From: Daphnia carinata
Lineage: Eukaryota > Arthropoda > Branchiopoda > Diplostraca > Daphniidae
Direction of reading: 5' to 3'
Length of the DNA: 64,000 bases
NCBI RefSeq assembly: GCF_022539665.2
Contig: NC_081334.1
Span: 7,844,424-7,908,423 of the forward strand
Shown here in pieces: positions 20,501 to 32,600 of the stretch. Under the pieces are notes generated by a model that saw nothing but the letters and a program-made list of their open reading frames with translations, did not search any database and was not told the origin of the DNA. A program made the position numbers and the translations under genes. How positions within the stretch are numbered: the stretch's first letter is position 1; each line of letters starts with the position of its first letter.

Positions 20501-23500
20501 GACCGGTATTTGCCCGCAACATGATGTACTTTTCGATTTACTGACACCAGTTGAGCACCTCGCTTTCTATGCTAAAATCCGAGTAAGAAGAACTAGTCCT
20601 ACGTAATAAGCAGATTGTAAATTTTAAAAAAATCTTGACACAGGGAGTCAGGGAGGATTTATTGAACGATGAAGTAGAAAAGGCTCTGAAAGATATTGAC
20701 TTAACTTCTAAAAGGAATACCCCAGCCGGAAAACTTAGTGGCGGACAGAAAAGGAAGCTTTCGATCGGCATCGCCTTAATTGGAGACCCTAAGGTAAGTT
20801 TCAATATCACCAAAAATACAGAACGGCATGCTCGTAAATCTTAATGTTTTCATTTTTATCCTAGATTGTATTTTTGGATGAACCAACAGCTGGAGTGGAT
20901 CCTTATTCCAGGCGTCACCTCTGGTCGCTTTTACAGGAACGAAAAGCCAACAAGGTAACTCCTTTAATTAATGTTTCAGAAACGGACAGTGGCAAGATGA
21001 TTCATTAGGTGATTCTGCTGACGACCCATTTTATGGACGAAGCTGATCTACTAGCAGATCGCAAGGCTATTGTTAGTAAAGGAAAATTGCGCTGCATGGG
21101 ATCTTCCCTCTTTCTTAAAAATCGGTTTGGCGTTGGTTATCATCTCACGTAAGTTCCATTATTCTATTAAAAATGCACAGCGGTTTACAACTATGCTGAA
21201 TTTCATAGATTCGTCTTGAACGAGTCTTTCCGTGACACGGACGCTGTCCGCAAATTAGTAGAAAGCTACGTCGAGACGGCCAAATTTAACCGCCATTATG
21301 GCCGCGAACTAAGTTACGTTCTACCGCGCCAGTGTGTCGCTTCTTTCCCACCGCTCTTTTCCAAATTGGAATCTCTCGTCCATTCAGGAGAAGCTAACGA
21401 AATGGGGTTTAACTCCTACGGTGTTTCCATGACAACTTTGGAAGAGGTATGTTTCAGTAATCAGTAACTGTTGCTGCTATTTCATCAATTTTTTTTTCAG
21501 GTATTCTTGAAACTTGGCGAAGAAGCTGAACTTGCAGAAGAAGCTATAGAATTAGCGGCAATGAAATCCAAAGGAGAAGATGAGAATAATCCCAACGCAA
21601 CTTGGGAACTGCTCAACAAGCTAGATGTCCCGATACGAGAGTCGCACAGAGGCCAGACTCTAAGAGCCCTTTTGAAAGTTCGTGGTATGAATATGATTCG
21701 AGACCCTATGGCTGTGTTCTTTCAGGTCGTTATGCCAGTTGTCTTCGCTGCCTTGGGCATTTGGCTCGGCACGCTCGCCATCGGAAGCACAGTAGAGGAA
21801 AAGCGTTCATTCAATTTTGGTCAGTTTCACGAAGATTCTTATGAAGTAGTAATTTTTTTAGTAACCCACAGGCATGATTTTTTTCCTGCTTTTACCATAG
21901 ATTTGTACGGAGGTCAACTTGATTCGTCCTCATTGCTATACTCGGAGATGGAAGACACTGGGATGTCCTCGTTCTGGACAGAATATGTGCAGTTTAATGG
22001 TTTCAATTTAGAACCATATTCCGGGGATTTCCCCGATATTCTTAATCTCTTTTTAAAGGTTAGTCATCGACGTTAATTTTATATTAAGCGTTACCATGTT
22101 CGTTTCTTTAAAAATTGCAGAATCAAACGTCGCACTGGGCTGCGGTTGACACGCAAGAAACCTATTCGTTAGATAGGTTGAATGAAACTTGGTTCGAAGG
22201 AACGTTGCCGGAAAACGTGAACAATCCGTTTCCCTACAAGCATACCCGGCTGCGTCTTAATGACACTCTGATCCATATCCCGCCATTGATGATAAACTCT
22301 ATTTCGAACGCCCTTCTACAGTAACAATTGCGCCAGAATTTTCAGCTTTCAAATCCTTTTCTAATTTTATCATTTCTTTTAAAAATAAGGTTACACAATG
22401 TAGCAGAAAACATTTCGTTATCAGTTCATCCACTACCGTATACTAGTCCACCAGGTAGTGGTTTCGATCCAGGATCTTTTACGTCTGCAATGTTTATTGG
22501 CATGTTGTTTGTTTTGGCTCCGTCAGCTCTTGCATGCGAAGTTGTTCTTGATCGTGAGGTAAATCACAATTGTTTAATTTATGTTCCGTAAACGTAAATG
22601 TGTTTTGGTTTGTCCCTCAATTTTCCAGATCCATGCAAAAAATCTTTTGCGCGTTAACGGCTTGACTTTCGGTCAGTACTATGGCAGCTTCTTCATCGTG
22701 CTTGGGTCTATGATGGTGACTACCTGCATTTTGATTCTCTTACTCATCTTCGCGTTCCACCTGCAGGCCTTAATTACTCCGGTGGCTATTAGCCTCTTAG
22801 CCATTCTTTATATTCTATTTTGCCCAGCTGGAATTTTATTTGCAACCTGTTGCTCCTATCTCTTCAAAACCTTGGAATCGTAATACTTAATAATATCATT
22901 ATATAAACAGTAAATAGTGTAAGAAATCTCCTTTTTTTGCTTATATTTTTAGAGCCCAGTCGGTAAGCGTCTTCGCGTGCACATCTTCTGTGCCATATCT
23001 TTATAGCCAAAACGTTGTTTAGATTTTTCCGAACGTCTCGACTATCATCGGTTTCATCCCTTTTCTTGCTGTGATCTTGTGTGATATGTTTCAAACAGGA
23101 GGGTCGACGGAATTGGCGTCTGGTACAGAAAAACTTAATATTGTTAAAATTTAACAAACCGATCGATTGTTTTTTTTTTCAGCACTGCATATAGGATTCT
23201 GTTTCATCGATGTTCTCTACATCCCTTATGGAATTTTATATTACGTCAATCGGATCTACTATCTTTGTCTCTTGACACCCAACGTTGGAGAGGTTCTATC
23301 ATAAACTTGAATTTTCTCTGTAAATAAATGCAGAATGTTAATGATTTAATTTGTTGCCACAAAAGAATCCCGTAGACTTTTGTAATAACTTGTCCTGGAG
23401 CGACTACATGACTCCTGAAATAGTAGCAATCTTTGCGGCGCTGATAATTCACATCTCAGTTTACTATTTCCTCCTCATCATTATTGACATCAAACACGCT

Positions 23501-25431
23501 GGCGGTTCCGCTAGAGACGCATTTTCTTGTTTTAAGGTAAAAGTGAAAACAACACAATTTTTTATTGATTCTCTAGCAAGACACATTGCCTATGACAGCA
23601 ATCCAAGCCAATGAGAAGCCAAATGGACAGCAACGCACTTGTAGCAGAGGAATACATAGGTGGAGGAGATAGCGACGTCCAAGCAGAAAATCTACGAGTT
23701 CAGAAAATTTTGTACGACCCACACACAAGGCCCGAAGAGACACCTGTCGTATTAATACAAGTAAGAATGATTTACATAAATTATTTTCATTAGGCATAAA
23801 GGCCATGGAAGTAATTTTCACTATTCGATTTCGTAGGGTCTACATAAAAACTATTATAGCACTGCTGGCAACTCATCTGGGGGATGTCGCAGAGGTGTAA
23901 AAACAAACGCGTCGGTCAATCCGGCCGTCAATTACATGTCTTTTGCAGTACAGTCTGGCGAAGTGTTCGGACTCCTCGGTAACTTGTTTAGTACAAGCAA
24001 TTCAAATGAAGATATCTGCCTGATACAATAAAACTTAGGTCATAATGGAGCTGGAAAAACTACAACGATGAAAGTCATTACAGCTGAAGAAGCTCCCACT
24101 AGTGGAAGGGTAACCTTATTTTCTTTTCTTACCTTTTTCTCTTTTTTTTGGTTTAGCCGAAAGATCTTTATTTTAATTTCTGTTTATCAATTTTTTTTTT
24201 CAGGTTCAAGTTGATGGACACGACATCGTCTCCAATCAATCGGATGCTTTTCAAGCCTTAGGCTACTGCCCACAGCATGATGCTTTATGGCGGAATATCA
24301 CGGTTCGGGAGCACATGGAAGCCTATGCAAATATTCGCGGAATAGACCCATCCCATATTACCCGGTATTTTTTTTTTGTACAGCATTAACAAAAACTTAT
24401 CTGATCCCCTTCTTTCTTATTCGAAAAATTGAATGTTTTGCTAAACGCAGAATTGTGGACCTATTCCTGTCCGGTTTACAAATAAAACAACATGCGGATA
24501 AATACGCGAAAAACTGTTCGGGTGGCACTAGACGAAAGCTGAGTTATGCCTTATCCATGCTCGGTCGCCCGGCTATTGTTCTGATGGATGAACCAAGCAC
24601 TGGAATGGATCCACAGTCTAAACGCTTCCTTTGGAATACTATCTCCGCTTCATTTCAAGTATTCATACTCGTCGTATAACGCAACTTACACACTTAAATT
24701 GTTCTAAAAACATGTTTCTTACCATTTGAATTATTTTAAGGGTAAAAGAGGTGCCATACTGACGACACATTCGATGGAAGAGGCCGATGCGCTCTGCTCC
24801 CGATTGGGAATCATGGTTAAGGGTGAACTTAGGTATAGATTGATAATAAAGCGAAGCTTACTAGATAAGTGCTGCCTTTGTACTACTGATTTTTTTTTTT
24901 AACATCTAGGTGTATTGGTACTGGACAACATTTAAAGAATCGTTATGGGAGCGGTTACCTGCTTGAACTCAAACTTAAAAGTTTAAGTTCAGAGACGAGC
25001 GGATCAGCATCCTTTACTGACGTAGACACCTCCCGAGCTCAGCGAAAAGAAAACTTGATCCAATTCATTAATAGCCTTTTTACTTCCGCTCACGTACAAG
25101 AGAGTTTTGAAGATAGGGTCATTTTCGGTATAGCTCAGGACAACATATCTTCACTCGCTGAAACGTTCCAAGCTTTAGAAAAAGGTAATTCATTTTTAAT
25201 ACAATCTTTTATTTGTGTTCGAATACTAGAGCTCATACGTATTTAGTTCATATTACTCAGTCAATCATTCAGTTTCAAAAAATCTACTGCTAGAAAGGTA
25301 ACAAGTGATGTTTCTTTGTTTTTTCTTTAGCTCGTGAAAATCTATCAATAGAGGAATATAGTTTCAGCCAAACCACGCTGGAGCAAGTTTTCATCAAATT
25401 CGCTCACGAACAAGAAGAAGTAGATGAATAG
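17507..25431 (+). CDS. ABCA5: Full-size ABC transporter, ABCA5-like
   Basis: A single polypeptide of two transmembrane domains and two ATP-binding domains, expected to move lipids or sterols in endolysosomal or plasma membranes. I joined 35 exons in frame, first 17507-17602 and last 25331-25431, for 1748 residues (human ABCA5 1642). NBD1: Walker A GHNGAGKT, signature [10 protein letters not shown], Walker [13 protein letters not shown], then [19 protein letters not shown]2: Walker [10 protein letters not shown], signature [12 protein letters not shown], Walker [13 protein letters not shown], then [13 protein letters not shown]5-type tags are [25 protein letters not shown], and a C-terminus [14 protein letters not shown] followed by HEQEEVDE. 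The first extracellular loop (after residue 32) carries NxT sites. Exon 24 is only 10 bases. Every junction is GT-AG, and the frame closes only with all exons included. Assignment within ABCA5-10 is by overall resemblance and is not a tree. Confidence 0.92.
22953..22962 (+). other. 10-base micro-exon of the ABCA5-like gene
   Basis: The bases AGCCCAGTCG sit between TATTTTTAG and a strong donor GTAAGCG. The preceding exon ends in phase 2 at 22879 and the next starts in phase 0 at 23023. Without these 10 bases the frame is lost, and reading straight on meets a TAG. With them the protein reads LESAQS-IFPNV, a good fit to the transmembrane segment expected there. Confidence 0.75.
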
Positions 25432-25537
25432 AAAAAGATTAGAATGTTAAGCAGATGCAACTATAAATTGTTTATTACCTTTAGTTGTTTTCGAGCGCAA
25501 CAGGAGACAATACACGCATCTTTATTAAGTCCAACAA

Positions 25538-25715
25538 AATCTTCAATTAATTGTTGAAAATTTTGGCATACATCGATGTGCTTTAGATTCAAAATCAATG
25601 AGAATCACAAACGTAGTCTTTGTATTTTTCACGAGATCAGACATTTGCGAATAAAGGGAAACACGGTAACAAATGTTGGCGAGCTATTAAGGTACAACAC
25701 AATCGTCCTAAAGCA
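25538..25715. repeat. Diverged direct repeat, copy 1
   Basis: Shares block order with 25915-26083: AAATCTTCAATT, TTTAGATTCAAAA, GAATCAC, AATAAAG..GAAA, TGTTGGCG/ATTGGCG, and GGTACAACACAATCGT versus GGTATAACGCAATCGT. Non-coding, function unknown. Confidence 0.65.
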
Positions 25716-25914
25716 CAATTTTCAAAATATTTAAAAACCAGCTGCTTTGACAAGAAAACGAATAATTTTCCGGAAATCAACGTTAAATTTTAATTATAAC
25801 ATGTAATTTATTGTAGAATTCCAAGTAGTATACTTTTTTCATCAAATTGTTGGTCTTCAAAATAAACCCGAAAAATTAAGCCCGACGTTTCCATCAATTT
25901 TGCATTAAAAAAAA

Positions 25915-26083
25915 AATCTTCAATTTAGCAATGATCGGATATAATTTAGATTCAAAAATTAACGGGAATCACGAAAATTTATTTATTATTTTTTTTAAAG
26001 AAATCATAAATTTTTGAAATAAAGTGAAAAAGCGGAAAATATTGGCGCGGTAGTACGGTATAACGCAATCGTGCTACAACACA
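25915..26083. repeat. Diverged direct repeat, copy 2
   Basis: Partner of 25538-25715 in the same orientation, about 375 bases downstream start to start, with the same ordered blocks and several indels. Confidence 0.65.
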
Positions 26084-26856
26084 GTGCTCAACGGCTCCCA
26101 GTGTTCGCATAGTTCCCGATAGCCTTGCGGGAAAACAATCACATGGCATAATCAAAATTGGGCGCTGAGTTCAATTAAGAACCAATAATTAAGAAACAAA
26201 TACGGAAGAAATATCTGAAATTAGGATTCCTCCATAAAAGCCCATGTTAAATTTATCACTTTGTTTGAAGTCCCTCCCATGGGCAGGGTGAATTACACCG
26301 GACATTGCTTCAGCGGTTCCTTGGACCAGTATATGACGACGGCGCTCCTTTCATACAGCAGCGGCAAGCAGCTGATTGTACTTTGTGTTACAGATGCAAG
26401 CCGAGCAGACCAAATCAACTACAGGACATGGAGGTTTGAAAGATGAACCAGTAATGGAAAAGAAGTAAAAGTTTTCGCTTGCATCGAATCCAACAGTTCA
26501 ACAGGAAATTATGTATTTGTAACAGAACTGGAACTACATCTAGATATACGCCTAATTAATCGAGACTATTTAGATTAATGGTGCGCAGGCTGGCTCACCA
26601 CAAGGCAAGATTGAGACTGAAAGCTTTTGAAACTGAAACACAACCCGCTTAAAACTCTAACAAATCACTTAAGAATAACAAGAAAGTTTAATAATCATTT
26701 ATGCGCTGTTTTTATACTAGACCCTATACCATGGCACATTAGGATTAATAATTTCACAGGTGTGACTGTACTTTTGAGTAATTTGACTACGCTCCGCTAA
26801 ATCTAGCAGTCATTCCTTTTCGTCTTCATCACTACTGATTGTGCAGATCTTCAAGC

Positions 26857-29800
26857 TCATCGCTTCTCGTCTTCACCGACGCTTAATTCTCTAAGCTGTT
26901 GAGTTGAAATGTAATTAGTCACAGAATGTGAACAAAAAATATTTCTTTCCTTTGCTATCAAGAATTTACCTCGCGCTCTTCATCGACTTCATCGTCTTCA
27001 TCGGACTGATCTGATGGGACTGGAGTAGTTGCGCGGGAGGACGTCGGAGAAGGAGGCTCCGAAATGGGTCGTGGATACGATAGTCTGCCTACCCCACTAC
27101 CATTGTCTTCTTCGTCCACGTCGAACTCCGGGAAAACGGCATGCAAAGCCATTTGACGAGCTTTGCGATAGTACTGAAGGAAACGAGTCATCGTTATCTC
27201 AATATTCATGTCCACTAGATAGGAAAACTTACAACAGACAGGTTTCTCCAATCAAGAAGGTCCGACAAGCGTTCTGTACGGTTTCGCTGTATAATGCGCT
27301 GCCGCCGGTTTAGTCGTGTGAAATCAAACATGTATTGGGCAAGTTGATTGAGAGAATCATCGAGGGAAATGAACCGGCGATCAACCACATAAATTCCGTA
27401 GCTCATCGGATCAGCAATATGATCACCCATAAAGCATCCAAAGCCTAATGTCAAATATCTAATCGTAAAGTAAACAAAAAGAATGGCGATAATTGCTGCC
27501 ATACCTGATAAGTTAGTTGAAATTGACGGAATTCCCATCACAGTACACTCTGCAGGAGTGTATCCCCAGGGTTCGTAGTAACTAGGGAAAACCCCTAAAT
27601 GACATCCCCTGACAAAGTCCTCATAGTCGAGACCGAATAAGGGATTGGTTGATGATAAGAACTCTGGATGAAATATCACCTAAGATTTGTGTGCTTTGTT
27701 ACTATACTGTACTGGAACACCTTATCAGTTATCAGGCCTTCAATACATACTTTCACGCGATCACTTTTCTCGTTGAAAAGTTTGCAGCGACGGAAACTAT
27801 TTAGAACTGGATCGATAGCATCATCGACAACATTGTGGGTTGTGATTGGAGGTAGCGTGTCTCTCTGGGTCGAATAGATGCAACGCTTCAATCTCACAGT
27901 GTCTTCTTTCTGAAGTATCTCGTCGGCGTCTGGAAGTCGACCGCTAAGACGAAAAGAAAATGACAATAAAGTACTTTGGTTTTATCTATCTGTAACGGTA
28001 TCGCTCACCTCAAGCAAATATCATAGATTCGCTTGCCCATTTTCAGCTGGATATCATGGATAGTGTCTCTGAGACTTTTCACAACTGCCTGACCACGCAG
28101 CGTTTCAACGTTGAAATTATGCGTTCGAGCAGGGAAAATGAGGAACGCTACCACTGTTTTATCCGAACCGCTGACCTTGTTTTCATCAGACAAAGCAGAT
28201 GAGAAAGAGCTGAGAAACTGAAACTATCGATGATGATGTCGTACTTTAAGCATGTGATTTAATCGTGCCAAAGCTTCAATGAACACATCAGCTCCTTTGT
28301 TTCCAAATTCATAGCGTCCGGCGATAAAGAAATAGAGTGTGCGATCAACATCAAAATCTAAATGCCTACATACATACAACACGGCAAATATCCACGATGA
28401 CGCCAATTGCCACGCGCATAGGAACAAAAAAGAAAGTTCGTGAATGATCAGAAGTTACCGTAAATAGACGCGGTGAACATAAATCCATTGTGAAGTTACT
28501 GACCCATAGAAATGCCCGCGGACGAATTCGTTAATTTTTTCCTTGTAAATTGCGTGGAGATTTTGAAATTCATGAAGAGCGGAAAATTTTTTGACGTTTA
28601 AACCGTTAGGGGTAATCACATCAGGTTTCCTCTTTAACAGATGTTCTGCTTCTAGACCAGTAATTTCTGAAACGGTCGTAAAAGTGTGTGCTAAATGTGT
28701 GGCGGCTCGTTCCATGCAATACCGATGGTAAATTTGTCGTCTCCCAGCTTCCTCATCGATATTGAACTATTTTGGATGTAGATTGTCAATTGAAATGTTT
28801 TTTTCCTTCGAAATAATAATACAACCTTGTCAAGATTGTTGTAAAAATCAATATTGCCAGCACACAAATAGCGACCCAAAAGTGTCGCGTGAGTTGTGAA
28901 CACGGTGGCAACTTGAACACCCCACAGTCTTAACAAGACAAGCCCAATACCGGCCAGCCATTCATGAAAGTGAGCGACGACGCGCGGCGCCGGACCGGAA
29001 TTAGACGTTTGATGCTCTTGCAAGGCTGCGTGGTTGAACTACAATTTTCGATAAAACAAATTTTGGTATCAGGCATATTATTTATGGAAAAGAAAAGCCC
29101 TACCTCTGCGATAAATTGGGCGGCCATGAATCCAAAAATAACTGCGTCGTTGGATTCGGTGTCATGTTGTGGAATCCCAATTCCACTCTTCTCAAACAAC
29201 TCCTTCTTGTATTGTTCAAGATTCCAGGCAGCTGACCCAATATCAAACAACACTAACAATGGGTTGCCATCAACTAGCCAGTTTCCAGTAACTACCTAAA
29301 AGCACATAATATTTTATGCGAAACAAAAATTAATTCATGAATATAAACAATGTGTCAAACATTTTAAGCCAGCTTTTTGGTCATATAATTGTTTTGCAAC
29401 TAAAAACAGTGCATAGAAAACAAATCTAAGTAAGTCTGAAATATAAATTACTTTAAAACCACGGTCTCGAAGGTTTTTGACAGCTATGGCCAATGGAGTA
29501 CCTTGGGGCAACTCAAAAGTTTCTACTTCTTGCTTGGCACAATGCTCTTTATAGGGGCCAAGAAGTATATAATGATCACCTAATTCTTCCACTGATGCAC
29601 TTGCTTTGGACCGAATCACGGTGTATATTCCCCCAACTGTAAATAACAAAAGGGCTCATTTTTCTAATTGAGAATAATACTTGATACACGAGAAATGCAG
29701 AGAGCTCCATTTTAAAAAGCTTCTGGAAGGCTATACGACAGGTTACACATAAATATGAAGTACCAATCATACTTGAATATTGCCATAACAGAACATACTT

Positions 29801-30030
29801 ACATTCTGGCTGTGCATATAAACATGATAGAATTTATTAAGACATTACTATAAATTTTAGGTGTATGATTGTTTTAGGATAGAGAGACAAACCATACCCT
29901 TATTTGCAACTTCCCAGGCAATTTCAAATGTCCATCTATTTTCAGCTGATGCAGATTCACCAGAATCTAGAAACTGAAGGTCATGGGCACTGTCAATGCG
30001 ATAGAACCGACGAGCTGCCTTAACAGACAT
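26857..30030 (-). CDS. GYS: Glycogen [starch] synthase
   Basis: It transfers glucose from UDP-glucose to growing glycogen (GT3 family, cytosol). Twelve exons join in frame on the minus strand: 30030-29898, 29636-29452, 29295-29104, 29038-28826, 28766-28504, 28365-28245, 28175-28009, 27943-27751, 27679-27505, 27444-27233, 27173-26970 and 26895-26857. The product has 698 residues (human GYS1 737). Landmarks are [51 protein letters not shown], and the catalytic glutamate pair in [10 protein letters not shown]. The glucose-6-phosphate arginine cluster is [16 protein letters not shown]. The N-terminus RRFYRIDS resembles insect forms and offers an RxxS site. The C-terminal tail [18 protein letters not shown] keeps the every-fourth-residue Ser/Thr register of GSK3 sites, followed by an acidic run. 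The intron 28176-28244 was placed by homology, because a nearer AG would leave only 27 bases. Confidence 0.95.
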
Positions 30031-30384
30031 TATGCCTGTATGCAAAGAATGACACGTAAAACCCGGACACAAGTAAAGCAAATGGATTAACCTTCGTCTT
30101 GCCCTCCTTTGCGAAATATTATTATTTCTATACCTCTCTTATCACTTCTGCTGTCTATAGATGATGGCCGCTGCAAAGGCGAAACAAGAATAGCAGGTAT
30201 TATCAGATGCCTCGAGGAAAGGGTAAAAATTGGCGTCAACCTATCCGGACCTTGACGGCAACCACTAACGACCTTCAAAATATTTCAAAGTGCCCCAACT
30301 CCTCTATGTCTCGTAAGCATTGAAACGCGAAAGTGCGGATGCGGAACGGTCACACAACGGGGGTGCCATATTTAAAACACCTTA
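30031..30384. other. Spacer upstream of glycogen synthase
   Basis: Probable 5' leader and promoter of glycogen synthase on the minus strand. No other feature seen. Confidence 0.35.
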
Positions 30385-31712
30385 TGCTAAAATTGTTAAA
30401 TTGTTGTTAAACAACAAAACAACACATCTTCGTAATCCAACGAAAAATAGCTTCAGTTTTCTTGCAACTATCATGTAGGACAGCCTTCGGAATTCTATCT
30501 TAATCTATATCATACTGTTCCGTGGTATAGAATATGAGCTCTTCAAAAATCAATTATGATTATTCTAAACAGCTTTGTCCGGTTTGAGTTGGCATGAACG
30601 GATGGAGATCTGCAATAGTTTGGGATAGTTAAGGTGTTTAGAAAATATTGCCTAATTCCTTGACATATTTTGTGGTAAAGAAATAAAGCATTTGACAACC
30701 GCTCGGAACTTCGCTTGCCCAATGCATCAGCCCACAAACTGCGCTCGTTTTCTCCAACCTTTTAATTAAAAATACATAGCTCTTGAGCTCTATACGTTAC
30801 ATCTAAAATATTGGGTTGGTGTCACAATATGCACTATGCATACACAGTTTATCTTATGGAAAATGTTGTGCAAAAAATAACCACTTAACTTGAATCGCCA
30901 GTTCAAGCAATATACATTATAATGCAAAGATCAGGTAATATTTCTATTCTTTCATTTTGCGTTGGGTAGGATTCTAGGGCATATTCTGCTGTTTTCTACT
31001 TACCAGCGATTAAGAAGTAAGAATATCGCGTATCTGTGTGTTAAGCTTCATGCATTTCCGACATCCAAGTCTGTCAACGATTTTATAGGTACCACATATA
31101 TTTTTTTAAATGGGGTCTCTACGTTCAAATGCAATATGGCACCTAGTGAATTCAAGATAATGGCAAAATTGTCATTAATAAACGCTGCGTTACAGTTCGA
31201 ATTTTCTTAAAATTTACATTTGATTTGTTTGCGTGTGCTCAATTTAAGGGTATTCTTTTAACTGTTCTAGCACAAGGACGAGTTTCTCTGCAAAAGGGAA
31301 TTAAAAGAGGAAGCATAAACCCTCCATGCGAACGAAATTACTTCTAATCACGCAACATGTTATGTTGCTCTATTTTGCATCTTGGTAGCTGATTCTCCAC
31401 CATCCACTCGCACATGCATGGGCACAGAAGGAAATTTAATCGAACTAAATTAACTAGAAAACAAAGCAAAGCTTTAACAATTTAATATTTTTACGTTTTC
31501 AGCCAATGGATCGATTTTTTACTCCATGATCAGAAAATGAATAAATATCAATGTAGGTTTTATGCAAAACAAGAGAATTTAAAAACAGAACTTATATGGT
31601 TTAATTTCATGCAAAATCTTTTTGCCATTGCAAACGTAAAACAGCTTAATCAGGTAAATCGATTATTAGAACAGGCACGACGGTTCGCGAATCAATATTT
31701 ATATTTTTATCG
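30385..31712 (+). repeat. Duplicated segment: copy of the MCFD2-TMEM185 spacer and TMEM185 3' end
   Basis: It matches 38895-39630 in the same orientation at high identity. Shared blocks include GTAGCTTCAGTTTTCTTGCAAC (one early mismatch), CGGATGGAGATCTGCAATAG, GACGAGTTTCTCTGCAAAA and GGCACGACGGTTCGCGAATC. About 600 bases at roughly 30672-31268 are extra in this copy. At its right end it still encodes, on the minus strand, the last 20 residues and stop of TMEM185 (ending VLIIDLPD) with no amino-acid change, but no other part of that gene. Homology stops abruptly near 31712, where an inverted SLC17 fragment begins. Confidence 0.85.
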
Positions 31713-32395
31713 CACATTATAAAATTAAATGCAATATTAAAAATGATGATAAGACTGTTACCCCTTAGGTACGGGGCTGTATATTAGCAGCCTGATGGTG
31801 ATCGGATGAAATTCCGGTACTATGATTGGTGTCACAATTGCGTTGCCAGCATCTGTGGATTTATGGCATCCTATGTTATCAATCTGATAGTAATGGAATC
31901 GTTACAACCACCGTTTCAAACTAAAATGTCATATTTTGTTGAAAATTATTTTCATTACTCTCTTGTGTTTGCACCTCTTAGACAACCACAGGCTCCAGTG
32001 ATCAATGGCAAACAGTTTTCTTCCTTTCAGCAAGCATCTACACTTTGACAATTTTGTTTTACATCATTTTTGGTACTGGTGTAACACAGCTGTGGAACAA
32101 ACTCAAAAACACCCATCCACTGGAGCAGAAAAGAAACAAACCTATTGGCTCAATTACCAGCTCAGGAAAATTTGGCAAATCAGACTAATACAAAAGAATG
32201 ATTAATTAGATTTTTCCTATACTTCTATCTTTCTCTAATACCACTGAAATGCAAAAATAAAAGAAAATGCTGTACATTTTTCTCAAATTGTTACATCAGC
32301 ATTGGTACTTAAATTCCCTGAATGGGAATCCTGTTATAGATTTTGGATTGCTATAAATCACTCAACAACACAATGTTAATTCAATTATGCAGTAG
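31713..32395 (+). pseudogene. SLC17-type transporter C-terminal fragment, frameshifted copy
   Basis: The plus strand carries two exon-like pieces of an SLC17 (inorganic phosphate / vesicular anion) transporter tail. The first has the remains of a GVTNCVASICGF motif and the second an FGTGVTQLWNKLK-like block. The segment is an inverted copy of 36991-37640. Relative to that partner, one A is lost in the run before TTGCGTTGCC (near 31840), which breaks the reading frame, and other substitutions follow. The rest of the transporter is absent, so this is a dead fragment. Confidence 0.75.
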
Positions 32396-32460
32396 CTACT
32401 ATTAGAAATTTTTTTCCAGGTAGTTTCTTTGCTAAAAGCAGAAAAGATTTCCTAATCTAC

Positions 32461-32600
32461 TTAATGAAAAGGAAACTTAATGCCTGTGTAAGGAAAACGG
32501 TCACATAGAGTGTCATTCTTTCAAAATTATGCTTACCATTTTTCATAAATGCAGCAGTCTGCTGCCAATACAATAAGAGGATGGATTTCTTGGGTTCCAT
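32461..32600 (-). CDS. Possible spliced micro-protein of 28 residues
   Basis: On the minus strand an ATG at 32600-32598 opens MEPKKSILLLYWQQTAAF. The exon ends at 32537 at a donor GTAAGC, and the next exon, 32483-32461, starts after TTACACAG and ends with TAA. A further good intron lies upstream, with donor GTAAGT at 32714-32713 and acceptor CCTAG ending at 32604, so three exons and two introns are consistent. The peptide is amphipathic to hydrophobic in its first half. I recognise no family. It could also be the surviving 5' end of a larger broken gene, since this block is rearranged. Confidence 0.25.

Larger units (their letters stand above)
25432..26856. other. Spacer between convergent ABCA5-like and glycogen synthase genes
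   Basis: AT-rich spacer holding both 3' ends and a pair of diverged direct repeats (25538-25715 and 25915-26083). The short plus-strand frame at 26261-26446 is unrecognised and not called. Confidence 0.45.

Noticed and set aside
28218-28244. 27-base intron in glycogen synthase ending at TTTCAG
   Set aside because: Too short for a spliceosomal intron; the acceptor AACAAG before GTCAGC gives a 69-base intron and the best match [13 protein letters not shown].
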